64,000 nucleotides of DNA from the NCBI GenBank assembly GCA_024138015.1, contig JAMXBB010000011.1:38108898-38172897 (forward strand), read 5' to 3'. This document shows positions 1 through 11,479 of the stretch, in pieces. The DNA comes from Lumnitzera littorea (taxonomy: Eukaryota; Streptophyta; Magnoliopsida; Myrtales; Combretaceae). Positions within the stretch are counted from its first letter, which is position 1, and the number at the start of each line of letters is the position of its first letter. A program made the translations under genes and the position numbers. The notes beneath the pieces are model-generated. The model saw only the letters and a list, made by a program, of their open reading frames with translations. It was not told the origin of the DNA and searched no databases.

Positions 1-790
1 GTCATGCCCCCTGTAGGCTGACTAACCAAGGGGGGTGAAGTGCTCCTTGAGCTGGCTAAAACCCTAAAAGATATTGAAAACTTGGTTGTGGCCCCTATGG
101 GTTAATTAACAAAGGCGAGTAAAGTGCTCTTTAAGCTGGCTAAGATCATAAAAAATATTGAAAACTTAGTCGTACCCCCTATAGGTTGACAAACTAAGGC
201 AGGCGAAGCGCTTTTTGAGTTGGCTAAAATCCTAAAAAATATTGAAAACTTGGTTGTGCCCCTTATAAGCTAACTAACTAAAGTAGATGAAGTGCTCCTT
301 AAGCTGGTTAAGACCTACCTTGAAAGATATAGAAAACTTAGTCATATCTCCTATAGGCTGACTAACCAAGGCAGGCAAAACACTTCTTGAGTTGGCTAAG
401 ATCCTAAAAGATATTGAAAACTTGGTTGTGCCCCCTATAAGCTAACTAACTAAGGCGGACAAAGCGCTTCTAGAGCTAGCTAAGACCCTAAAAAATATTA
501 AGAACTTGGTCATACCCCTTATAAGGTGATTAACCAAGGCGAGCGAAGCGCTCCTTAAGCTGGCTAAACCCTAAAGATTTGAAAACTTAGTCGTGCCCCC
601 TATGGGTTGATTAACCAAGGTGAGCGAAGCATTCCTTAAGCTAGCTAAGACCCTAAAAGAAATTGAGAACTTGGTTATGCTCTTATAGGTTGACTAACCA
701 AGGTAGGCGAAGAGCTCTTTGAGTTGGCTAAGACCCTAAGAAACTTTAGATTGGGATTGCGCTCTAAGAGCTAACTAAACCCCTAAATGA
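1..790. repeat. 84-bp tandem repeat array, about 9.5 copies
   Basis: Units start at 1, 85, 169, 253, 341, 425, 509, 590 and 674, with a degenerate one near 754. Spacings are 84, 84, 84, 88, 84, 84, 81, 84 and 80. Each unit has a block like ccccctataggctgac near its start and one like gatattgaaaacttgg near its end. Copies differ by many substitutions, so the array is old. It is open at the left edge of the window. The unit length is 28 codons. One minus-strand frame is open through units 1 and 3, with stops elsewhere at a recurrent Gln position, so a coding origin is possible but unproven. Tandem repeats of this kind are common in untranslated parts of Tat/Ogre retrotransposons, which fits the LTR and PBS to the right. 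Confidence 0.9.
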
Positions 791-3700
791 GAATATGAAT
801 TGAGATAGAGCTCCATGAGCTAGCTAAAAAAATATGAATAAAGGGCAAGCACCTTGCAAACTCACTTAAACTCTATATGACATTTGAAAAAAGTAAAATC
901 GAGTGACAAGACCGATTTGAAAAAGCTGTTGATTTGAGAAATTTACAAAGGAGGAATTTGGTAAAAACTATTTATGACATGAATTAAAGATTTGGCCACT
1001 AAGGTTGACATAGATGGAAAAAACTTGTAAGAATCCTTTACTTTCTCTCCCTCTTTTCGTTTCTTTTATCTCTCTTTATTTTCTTGAAAGTTTGCTAATA
1101 GATACAAATCCTTATTTAAAAAGCAAATGCTATAACCATGCAAGGTATCTCATATCTACCTTAGTTTCTATCCTTGACATTGAGCTTCTTAGATAGGTCT
1201 TAAACATTCATTTCCTAAGGAAAAGGTAACTCACGATTAATCTAGTCAAAGAAAACTTCCTTACACACTCTCAGTTTAGATTTTGCTCTTGGCTAATATT
1301 CCAAAAATTACAATCCAATTTGCAAATGATACACCTTGATCAATTTGTTAGGTAATTTTGGGTTCTATATTATGAATTAGGCTTTTAGTCAAATGGTCTC
1401 AAAAGGGATTAATGAGAGGGTCTATTTTGAATGAAGTACTTTCATCCATTTCATCCAACTTAGGTGTATAAGTCAAGAACCTTTGGAAAAACAAGATGAG
1501 TGCTTGTCCCAATTTCAAAAATAATTTTTATTTTAGATAAATTATTCTTCAAGATTACAAAAGCTTTGAGTAAGGAGGTATCGTAGGTGGTGAGGTCTTA
1601 TGTTTAAGATTTAGGTAGACTTAGAGTGTGATTCTGAAATGAATATGGGGTTTTTGGTTTGTGGTTGAGAATGTGATTCTAAAATGAATATAGGGTTTTA
1701 TGTTTGTGGTTGGGAATGTGATCCTTGTGTTTTTTAAAGCAACTTCGGCTTTTGGGCCTTCTTTGGTTAGAGTTTCCTTAAGCCCAATATTTAGGCCTTT
1801 CTTGCTTTTTCTTTCTACTGTTTTTTTTTTTTCTTTTCCTTTCTTTATTCTTCTTTTTTCCTCTTTCTAACTTTGCCTTATTATTTTTTGCTTTTTTCTC
1901 CTTAGAAGTAATTATCACTTTTGTCAAGTCTTTGTCTATAGATGACTCAAGGTCTTAAATCCATGGGTTTCAAGTATATAGGCTTAGGTGAAGTATGTGT
2001 GGTCTTGAGATATTTGGAAAAGTATTAGCTCTTCTTCAAATAGAATAATTTATTGAAAATAAAAGTTATCCTTGAATTGTTGTTACTAAGGTAAGAACAA
2101 ACCAATCTTTAACTTTCACTCCTAATCGATGACCTTAACCTCTAAATTGCCCTACTGTAGGGTGGTTCTTGACAAGGTTAACATTTCAAAAGACTCCAAA
2201 TCGGTTCAACAGGATTAACAAAGGATAATTGTGTTTGAGATTTGAAAATGAATGCCTAACTTTATTTTGATTTGCATTAAACTCAAAATGGACCTTCTTT
2301 AAGGAATAAGTCCAAAATATCCTCACCTAAATGTCTTTCATCTCTCAAAGTATTTAAGGGTTAGTGTATAGGATATAGCTAGCCTCTTTTCATTCTCAAC
2401 TTTTTAAAAGTGAGTTACCAATTCCCTATGTAGGGATTTAATTTATTGTACGGTAGAGATTAACCTTGCTCTCATGCCTTAGTTGTGAAATTTCAAACAT
2501 CAAATGCCCCATACCTCATGCGCTCTCACTTAAATTTCCTTAGACTTATAGGTTTTAACGCCCCTAGGCTTTCATGTGTAGTTTCAAGTCTGGTTCCTTA
2601 GAGTTTAAATGGGATAGCATTGACAACTTTTGAAGTGGAAGGGATTAATAAATTGCCCTTTTTGTTTGTATCGAGGATCAAGCTCAGGATAATGTTTTGT
2701 GATCTCGTGTTTTGACTTGGTTTGTGTTTGGACTAGATGGATTAGGGGTTTTGAGTTGGTTTAACTATCTTGATAAGCTAGGGGTTCATGTTTAGTTGAT
2801 TGCTTTCTCGAGCCAAGTGGATGTGTTTAGGTAAGCTGTTTTAATAGGCTAAGTGATTGTGTTTATCTTAAGCCTCATAAGGATTTGTAACCGTTAATCA
2901 CTTCTTCTTCTTCTGCTTTTTTTTTTTTTTAAAAAGAGAGAGGAAAAGTTACGACTTTTATGTTACTGAGACTGAACAATAGAATCGTAAATGGAGGATT
3001 GCTTTCTTGGAATTCTATATATAAACCTATAGAATTTATTTACATATAGAACAATATTGTTGAGAGTCTATTTACAAAAGAGAAATTTTAAAGAATGAAA
3101 AATAAAGGACTAAATGAAAAAAATATCTATATCCTATTTATTCAGAATGAGAAGGGCTGTTTACAAAATGTTAATCTATCCAAAAGAATGAATATTTCTA
3201 GTTAGTAAAATACTAGGCAAAATGGTAACTACCTAAAATTATTTTACAGGTTTGTTTCTTTTTGTTTTGTTTTGTTTTTTTTATTTTTTACTCTACGAGG
3301 GTTAGGTTCAATTGATATAGGCCCAAAAAGTGATATATTCGGGCCCTTATAGATGAACTAAGGCCCATATTAAGATAATATTCACAAGGGTCTTTTATAG
3401 GGATGGGCCCAATCTTGTTCTTGATAAATTCTTGCCTATTTAAGTTGAAAAGTTAGAACCATATCTAGAGTTTTTTTTTTAGGCCAATGAGGGAGCTAGA
3501 TATGGATTTGTTAGAAAGCCCCTTGATTTGATGTAGCCATACCTATCTAAAGAAATGAAATCATAATTAAAGCTTATCCTAAACTTTATACGGAATTATT
3601 ATAGGATATTTTATAAGGAAATATTAGAACGGACAACTGCCTTTATCCGTTTAAGATTGCTATATTATGAGTTCTTATAATTTTTGAGAAAAAGTTTTCA

Positions 3701-4248
3701 TGTATACAACGAGTGGGTTTTAAAGGTCCTCAAGTTCTGCGACCATTGTGTTTTTCAAAGCAACGATTATGTGGTCACATCTGAACTTAAGTGGGGTAAC
3801 TTGATCAACTCTAGAAGGTAGTTGCTCCACAATATCTAAAGCTTACACAATAGTGCCCTTCTTAAAGTTCTAAGACGGTCTGGTTTTGACTGTATCTACT
3901 GTGTATTTATAATACTGAAAAATAAAATAAAAACCCAAAACGACCCCCTAAGTAAGTAGTAATGAAAAATGTTAGTGTACAAAAAATAAAAATGAAATAA
4001 AATAACAACCAACTCAAGTGCATAATTTTTTTTTTTTGAAAAATAATTTTAATTTCGGTAAATTGTAGTGGCTAGCCCTCTTGATGACATCCTTAGTGAA
4101 ATCACTAAACAGTCGAGCTTAAATTTTTGGTTTTCTTGTTATTTAATTCCATTTTCCACTTTCTAATTAATATCAAACACCAATCCATTCAATATTAATC
4201 ATTGACTAGAGAAATTGAGAAATTCCAATTTAAAAAAAAAAAATTTTT
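791..4248. other. Non-coding stretch, probably interior of an LTR element
   Basis: No reading frame with recognisable homology was found on either strand. The stretch is AT-rich with homopolymer tracts (poly-T near 1820 and 2920) and a short tandem repeat at 1625-1724. It lies inside the PBS-like site at 4249-4258 when read on the minus strand. It may therefore be leader or degraded internal sequence of the element whose LTR is at 4259-6582. That assignment is inference. Confidence 0.4.
1625..1724. repeat. 45-bp direct tandem repeat, 2.2 copies
   Basis: Units begin at 1625, 1670 and 1715 (partial). They share the motifs gtgattctgaaatgaata and gtttgtggttg with few differences. No function is suggested. 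Confidence 0.8.
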
Positions 4249-4258
4249 GGAGTCACCA
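4249..4258 (-). promoter_or_regulatory. Primer-binding-site-like sequence
   Basis: The minus strand reads TGGTGACTCC directly after the inner edge of the LTR at 4259-6582. This resembles the TGGCGACTCC start of the primer-binding site that I recall for Tat/Ogre elements (tRNA-Arg), with one C-to-T change. The sequence that follows is A/T-rich rather than the expected G-rich continuation, so the site is degraded. Confidence 0.45.
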
Positions 4259-6001
4259 TAGAAAGAATCGTAATCAATTAAGTGGATTGACTATCATTTA
4301 GCTATCAATTTTTTATTTCAATTTGATAAAAACCACAGAGTTCCAAATTCGAAAGCTAACCTATTAAACCTTAGTAGATATCATTATCTATTTTCTAAAA
4401 TTAGGATTATTCTTCTAAACTATCTTTATATATATATATATATTTAAGAAAAAATTAAAAAAAAATCCTAAGTTTCTATAGATTTTAATGTCGCCTTAAA
4501 GATGTCTATGTACACATTAGTTAAGATTAGACACCGTAGTTCCTTCTTGAAAACTTTAATGTGTTAATGGATTTCAATTTTGAAAACCAACCGAATTTCC
4601 GTTTTAATTAATTCAGTTTATTAAAAAAAAAAAACTAAAGGGATCCTAATATTTTATATAAAAAAAAATTCTTTGAAAATCCTACCTTTTTTTAAAGGAT
4701 TTTTTATTATTTTTATCTTTTTTAAAAAAAAAATAGTTTTCTATGTGAAGAAAATCCTAAAAAACTTAATACCAAAAACGCCCAAACTAATATATATACA
4801 TATATCATTATTATTAAACAACTACCTATATAATATATAAAAGACTAATACCAAAAATAAAATCTCCTAATCTAATATATGCATATTATGTTATCAACAA
4901 TAACTAACTAATAAAATAATAATAAATAAAGAAATAAAATAAAAAAAGAAAGAATCGAACCTGATTGTTGTTTAGTGAAGATATTGGTGTGCAGCAACGG
5001 TTTGCATGGGCGTAAAATTGTATGTACAGTGTTGATCGCGTATGGTCGGTGGATTGTAATGCTACGATGGATCAAAGACGTGTCAGTGTGTGTGTAGCAT
5101 ATCGGAATTTGGATCAACGGTAGACGTGTATGGTTGTTGTGAATGTAGTGCTGCCTATTGTCTTCAATGTAATCGATCGGCGTAGACCGTTGTGTAGCTG
5201 AATGGAGTTGCAGCGTAGATCATTGACAGTGAGTACATGCGTAAGTTGTTGCAGGCGTAGACTGCTGTGAGGCTAGTCAGCATTGTGGTGCGAATTGTCA
5301 ATAGTAAACGTGCATGTATTCAACTGTTACTTGATTAGTGACTAGATCCTTGCTAACTATGTGCGGGTGTTTGTGGATGGATAAGATAGCGGTTGTTCGC
5401 GGTGAAGTTGTTGCTTTCCAAGTGCTATTGATTAGTGGAAATAACTAGAGTTGTTGTAGTGGAGTGTCACTGGGTTACGCTGTTGAAGAGAGGACGACGA
5501 TGATCGTGGGTATGCTGCAGTGAAAACGGTGTGCATGACCGGGATAGAGAATGGCATGGTGTAAGGATGAGTCATTGCTGCCATGTTCGTATGTGTGGTG
5601 AAGCACTGTAGTAGTGATGGAGTGCATAGATGTGCAGACGTGGTGAAGAGGCATGGCGAACTGCAATGGCTAGGGGTAATTTAAGCGAGGATGTACGGAT
5701 TATTTGTTTTGTATATATCTCATCATGGAATTGCTCGACGTAGACAGTGGTGTGTAGTGTTTGGCTTGGTTGAGGATTTGGCTACTAGTGTTGTTGGAGA
5801 TGGCGTATCAAGGGCTTATGCGGTTTGGAATAGAGCGCGTCAGACATGTGCGAGTGGAGTTGGCCAAAGTACGTGAAGTCGAGCGAGGCTGGACGTACTT
5901 GCTTGCTACGGACATGTGGCTAATGCTGCTGTCATGTAAACTTCAGTTTTTTTTTTTTCAATGTGTGTCCTCCTTTCCTTTGCTTTGGTGACATGTGGTC
6001 C

Positions 6002-6012
6002 ATATTTATAAA
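6002..6012 (-). promoter_or_regulatory. TATA-like box in LTR U3
   Basis: The minus strand reads TTTATAAATAT about 570 bp after the LTR start at 6582. That is a plausible U3 length, and it sets the LTR orientation together with the terminal TGTAGA. Confidence 0.5.
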
Positions 6013-6071
6013 GTTCAGAAAACAAAAAACCAAATCATATCAAACCAAATCTTTTATATTGGTCCCGATCA

Positions 6072-6170
6072 ATCAAATTAGATTTAAATCATTTATATAA
6101 ATTTAAACTCGATTTGATAAAAATCAAACTAGATTTAAATCGTTTATATCGATTTAAATCTAATTTGATT
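6072..6170. repeat. Two tandem palindromes in LTR U3
   Basis: Two adjacent units with a 50-bp period (6072-6118 and 6122-6170) are each imperfect palindromes. In the second, the arms aatcaaactagatttaaatc and gatttaaatctaatttgatt differ at one position across a short spacer. They lie 60-160 bp upstream of the TATA-like box in the LTR's own orientation. Confidence 0.8.
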
Positions 6171-6582
6171 CAAAAGATTTGATTGGATTTGAATCTCGTA
6201 CACTCAACCAACTTTTGTAAAATAAAAGAAAGAAAAATAAAAAACACACTTATGCTCAATGAGATTCAAACATTCGACCTTAAGCTAATTCAATGCTTAT
6301 ACTCAAATACTTGTCCGTTAGACTATTAACCTATATCTTGATATTTAGTATAATTAAATTGTAATTAAACAACACGACTCTCTAAAATAAACTATCTAAA
6401 CTGAACTAAAACTAAATCAATTGACTTTAAAACAATTTACTTCCTAAAAGTCTTGACAATTTTTCTTTTTTCAATTTTTTTGTATTTTCATCATTATTTA
6501 ATTTTTTATTATTTTTTATTTTGGAATTAGAACCCTATTAAAAAAACTTAGAACTACGAAGGGCAAAAATTAAGTGTCTACA

Positions 6583-7699
6583 ATAATATAATAAAAGTTA
6601 CCAACTAATGTATGAAAAGCTGTACACTCTGCATCCCCAATCGCCATCATGATTTGATTATACCCATTGAAGCTATCCATAAATGAGAACAACTCATGAC
6701 CTATGGTTACATCTATCAAGGTATCAACATTTGGCAAGGGGAAATCATTCTTAGGACAAGCATTGCTCAAATCCTGAAAATCTACATATATTCTTATTCG
6801 TTCATTCTTCTTTCTTACAAGTACAATATTAGCAAGCTAAGTAGGGTGTTCAATTGGTATTATGAATCTAGCTCATAACAATCTCTCTACCTCTTGCTTG
6901 ATCTGTATTTCAATCTTAAGATGAAAAACTCTTTATCCTTGCTTCATGAGTGTAACTCCTAGAGCAATATTCAGTCTATGTACTATAAGGTTGGGATTCA
7001 ATCCTAGCATTTCTTCATAGGTCTATGCAAACACATCTCTATATTCTTTCAACAAATTAGCAATATGAACTTTTATTTCTTGTGAAAGGCTGTTGCTTAT
7101 GAAGATTGGCTAATTCAACTCTCCTGGTTGCATTAGGTCCAATTCTTCTCTCTCCTTAGCCTAAGGCTTCATTTGGTCTTATAGTTGTTGTGGGGCGGGT
7201 TCGACTTCTTGTACTGGTATAGGATCTAAAGAAGAGAGATATACCTCCTCAAACCTCTTAAACCTTCATAAGCGGTACACCCTTCTCTTGTCTTCTTAAA
7301 TGAAGCTTTCAATTCCCTTAACCTGCTTGTTCTTCTTCCTTCCCTCATGACATCCACGCATCTTCCTCTTCTTTTGTTGACCCTCCTGAACTTCTTCCCA
7401 TGTAGGTAATGGGACACCTAATGGCTTGGCTATCGCAGTTTCACCTTCCTCAGCAAATTCATCAAAGTAAATCGACTCAATAAAGTATGATTCACATTAC
7501 TCAAAAGGATTCTTAGTAACTGGAATGAACACATCCTTCCCTTTCCAATGACCCTTAATACACTAGTGTAATGTCGATGGGATCAAGTTATGATCATGTA
7601 ACCACTTCCTACCGATGAGCAAATGGTATTGAACTAGCGTATTGATCACATGAAAGGTGGTAGTACCATGGATAGGCCCAACCTTGAGATCAATATTAA
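6583..7699 (-). pseudogene. Tat-type pol relic: protease C-terminus to RT start
   Basis: Read on the minus strand, 7699-7430 encodes the tail of the gypsy protease region, with motifs such as DLKVGPIHG, LLIGRKWLHDHNLIPSTLH and GHWKGKDVFIP. 6770-6598 encodes the N-terminal half of reverse transcriptase, with NACPKNDFPLPNVDTLID and SFMDSFNGYNQI. The catalytic YxDD region is missing because the LTR starting at 6582 interrupts the frame right after NFYY. Several stops and frameshifts lie between, so it is not functional. These motifs are those of Ty3/gypsy elements. The Tat assignment comes from the gag and LTR context. Confidence 0.8.
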
Positions 7700-8268
7700 T
7701 ATAAGCCCCACAACTAGTCACTTAAGGTTTCGGTCCGCCGAAAGATCTGATCAAGCCTAAATTATAAATAAAGTTAGAAATATTAATAAAAATGATCCTG
7801 TAAGTTTGAATTTAAGAAAATAAGCAATAAAATAAAAGACTATAAAAATTCGAAATTTTAAATATATAACTTGTTATTTATCGAAAATGCGTAAAATGCA
7901 TTCCAATAATTAACGAATTGCTAAAGATAAATTATATGTATACTAAAAATCATAAAATGACCTAAATGATATTTAGGAATATTTATTTCTACTATATATG
8001 AATATACATGTAGGTATAAATACGCGTAATTACTTAAAATATGCGAAATGTGCTAAAATAATACTATATACTTAAAGAAAATTCATAATTAATTAAGGAA
8101 AATCAAGAAAAATCTGGAAAAATAAGGAATGATCCAAAATTGGGTCGTGGCAGCTGGGAAAAATAAGGAAAAAATCAGCTAATTAAATTAGGGCAACTCA
8201 AAAGCCAAAAGTTAAGGATTTGGACAATGTCTTATCCAATTTAATGTGCAATAATTTCCCTAAGCCTC

Positions 8269-8277
8269 TATAAATAG
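8269..8277 (+). promoter_or_regulatory. TATA box of LTR A
   Basis: TATAAATAG lies 569 bp from the LTR start. It marks U3 as 7700 to about 8300 and fixes the LTR as plus-oriented. Confidence 0.6.
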
Positions 8278-10704
8278 CAAGAAAAATTCAGAAGCTCATT
8301 TGGACAGTTAAAAATTAGAGAAAATTAGGGAGAGGCGAAAATTAAGAGAAAAATTAGAGTTAGAAAAAAAATAGGAAAAACTGTGCAATTAAGGCCTTTA
8401 AAGGGAACCCACACCAGACGAGCAGCTGGGAGTGGACGGCCACCACCACCACCACATGGTGGTTGCAATGCCCAGACTGGTCGACAAGGCCACGGCAGCC
8501 AGCGGTGGCCGGAGCCACCCAGAATGGTGAGTTTGATTTCTAGCCCGATTTTGTGTAATTTTGTAAGAAATAGTAAATATTGTTAGAAAATTATGAATTT
8601 TGTTATTCTGGAATATTTTTGTATGTAGTTTTTAGGAAAAATATTATTTTGATGAAAATATGTCCCGTAATATATGGTTCTTAAGAAACCGTGCAAAACC
8701 GAGCATGTTTTGGTTTAGAAATAAATGACCTTAAGAGTGTAGTTTTGAACCCAAAATTTTTGTGTAGACTACTTAGATGATATAGAATAGTGCTATAAGC
8801 CCGTTTTTAAAAATTAATTTTCTAAATTTTTAGGCCTTAAAATGAGGCGTAAAATGGGTAATTTAGGGTTAATAAAGTAATTAAATGGTTAATTACTGAT
8901 TTAGTGAATAAGTATATGTTTTAGGATGTTGAAATCTGATGGAGTATGATACTTGTAGCATTTAGGGTATTAGATGTAATTATTAGGTTAATTATGTAGC
9001 AATGAGTAATAGGGAAAAATAGTAAATTGTAAGTTAATTTTGTAAATTAGGATAATTAGATGTAAAATCTGATTTAGGATAAATTTAGATATTTTGAAAT
9101 AATAATTGATGTTTAGAGATGGTAATTAGAGTAATAGAAATATTAGAAGTGTATTATATACATAATAGGTGATAATACATAATATGTAATTATTGGAAAT
9201 ATAATAAATAGAAAATATTATGATAAAAATTGATATTATATAAATAATAGGGATATATAATAAATCTGATAGGAAACTTGAATTTATTGAATTAGATAAA
9301 AAATGTAAAAATTTCTCATATTAGGAGTAAAATCAATACACTAATAAGGATTTAAGTATACTAGGTGGAATAAAATACTAATTAGAGGTAATGATAGTAT
9401 TTAGGAGATCAAGAAGTAATGTGATTAAGTTCACATTATAAGTTGAAACGAATTTTTAGGGTTCGAGTATAAAACAATACTTAGAAATCGAACTAGAACC
9501 TAATTTAGAAATCGATGCAGAAACCGATGCAGAAACCGAACCCAAACCTAACCTCAAACCTAGAATAATTGTAAAAGACTTAAGACCTAGATAATTAGAC
9601 ATATTAAACTCTAAACAAAACATAACAATAAGTGTTATAAGATAAAATGAACCTATAATAGTTATATGAAAAACTGAAATCACGTTTGTGTTACAGGGAT
9701 GATCAGCGATGGCCTGAGCAAGTCGGACCTCGAGTGAGTGAGCAAGGAGTCGAGGTAAGTTGGGATTAATACGATGCTGTATTTTGGAGGCTTAAGATTA
9801 TGCTTGGTTGTGCTTATTAGATAGTTGGATGCATGCATGTGCTTGATTATGAGTGATATTATGATCCTGTCTATTGTCCTGACTTGTATTGTATGGTTTG
9901 TATGAAATGATTGATCATCCTAAACTGGATCTAATCAAATATACGACCTATAATCATAATCGGACCTATATGGCAACCCATTAGGGGAACTTAGGACTCT
10001 TCAGTTAAATATCGACCCCTTCAAAAGGGATAGCACAAGATTGCATAATAGTCCCTTCTTCATCCTTAGTTGAACTAAGTGACAAGTGAGGAGGTCCTGG
10101 CGAGGGTGAAGTCAATGGTTCGAAGGTAGTCGCGGGAGGAGCGAGGTCTCCATTGCACAAGCTTGGGTTTGGTCGTGAGTTGTTGCATTAATGGCAACTC
10201 CTCAACCTGGATTAGAGCGGATGCAATTTCTCTAATTTTACGACGGGCCGGACAACATCGTGTGATGGCATTTGCTTGAACATGCATTGTACCTAATAAG
10301 TTGATTGAAAACCTTGTTGTGTTTATGGTATAGTTTTAAGTCCTCTATCTTAACTTACTGAGCTGTGACTGCTCACATCCCTATAGACGTCATGCAGGTG
10401 CTGACTAAGAAGCGGCAAACAACTACTCTGAAGCTAACAACTCCTGGATCCTAAGGAGTGAGGAAAAACATTTGAAGAATAAATACGTATTTTTAAGGTT
10501 TAAGCTTTTACTTTAGAATTTTTCATTTCTGAATATTGTAATAACTAGGAAATATATTACGGAAAAATATTGTAAACGATATTTGTACTAACTAAATTAT
10601 AGTGTATATATGTATTTCCTCACTTTCTTAGGTAAATGATTTATTTAAATTACAAATTGTTTACTTCAAAGCGGGTTAGTTATGGACGCTTTGTGTAGAT
10701 CAGG

Positions 10705-10750
10705 TCTAAGATAGAAGTATAGCAGTTGTAAGGCCAACTTCTATCTTAGA
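10705..10750. other. Perfect stem-loop near the LTR A end
   Basis: The arms tctaagatagaagt (10705-10718) and acttctatcttaga (10737-10750) pair perfectly over 14 bp with an 18-nt loop, 51 bp from the LTR terminus. Comparable stems occur at the ends of LTR B (45237-45297) and LTR C (62320-62383). Confidence 0.8.
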
Positions 10751-10801
10751 ATGGTTTATACAGCGAGGTTGTTACGACTTCTGCCGCTTCGGGGCGTGAC
10801 A

Positions 10802-11300
10802 ATTAACATGCTCGATAGAATCTGTAGGGGCATGGCTAAATCCATTTATCGAGATAAGCTACTTAACTAGTCATTGAACATCAATTCCAACAGCCTTAAA
10901 AGTACTCATTGGCATGATATTTAGTGAAGAACCATTATCAATGAATGTTCTTTTAATCGAGTACCCATTAAGCACACCTTCTATATATAAGGGGCGATTA
11001 TGATTGAAATTCTTTACACACATGTTTGCTTTAGTAAATAAAATCACATTTTCATGTACCGCGGCCATTCTCTTTACAAGTTATGTTGCACTATACTCCG
11101 CGTATTGACTCTTAGAGATTTGTGTGAGTATAGTTGCTATTGCAAGCAAAGATCTATGTGAATGCAGTTGCTACTATAAGCAAAGATCTATGTAAGTGTA
11201 GTTACTACCGCAAGCCAAGCTTTCTCGTTGAACCCCAAGAGATCGAAGAAATTCCTAAAGTTAGTTGCCTTTAGTAACATCGTAATGATAGGCAAGCATT
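10802..11300 (-). pseudogene. Tat-type aspartic protease relic
   Basis: The minus strand from 11068 encodes PLYIEGVLNGYSIKRTFIDN followed by GSSLNIMP, the gypsy retropepsin active-site region with a D-N-G-S form typical of Tat elements. The frame runs to a TGA at 10871 and continues with further stops to the insertion point at 10802. Its C-terminal part lies at 7699-7430, beyond the nested solo LTR. It is not functional. Confidence 0.75.
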
Positions 11301-11479
11301 CATCATCTTAACCTTTAATGGACTTTCCTTTATCTTCATGACTTCCAGTAGCCTAAGCATCAATCACTTCAGTTATGATGGGATCATGGCTAGTAACATT
11401 GATAGCACCCTTTCAATTATTGTGGGCGAGCAGTGGATCATTTCTAACATCATTATTATCGACGGTCAACTCACTACGT

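Larger units (their letters stand above)
4259..6582 (-). mobile_element. LTR of a Tat/Ogre-like gypsy element, minus orientation
   Basis: On the minus strand the sequence starts at 6582 with TGTAGACACTTAATTTTTGC, a familiar plant gypsy LTR start. It ends near 4259 in TCTA, possibly a damaged TCTACA, next to a PBS-like site. A TATA-like box lies about 570 bp inside the start. The start interrupts the RT frame of element 1 just after the motif NFYY, so this is an insertion. It may be the 5' LTR of an element that continues left, or a truncated copy. The other end and the target duplication were not found. The segment from about 4950 to 5940 has a strong G+T skew on the plus strand and higher GC than its surroundings. 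Confidence 0.6.
7700..10801 (+). mobile_element. Solo LTR (LTR A), Tekay-like, with 5-bp target duplication
   Basis: The 3102-bp insert is flanked by ATTAA at 7695-7699 and again at 10802-10806. Removing the insert and one ATTAA rejoins the gypsy frame of element 1 (HVN followed by IDLKVG). It ends in GGCGTGACA, a typical Tekay-type LTR end, and starts with TA where TG is expected, a single G-to-A change. A TATA box at 8269-8277 on the plus strand gives the orientation. No gag or pol coding is present, so it is read as a solo LTR. A perfect 14-bp stem-loop lies at 10705-10750. Short 12-bp repeats (gatgcagaaacc) occur near 9510-9535. Confidence 0.85.

Noticed and set aside
5691..5991. Overlapping plus-strand open frames
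   Set aside because: They lie antisense in a GC-richer LTR stretch where stops are rarer by composition. No domain, no conserved start context and no homologous copy elsewhere in the window.
7700..10801. Minus-strand reading of LTR A with start at TGTCACGCC
   Set aside because: I first took this as the LTR start. The TATA boxes in LTRs A, B and D, and the PBS beside the matching end of LTR C, show that it is the LTR 3' end, so LTR A is plus-oriented.
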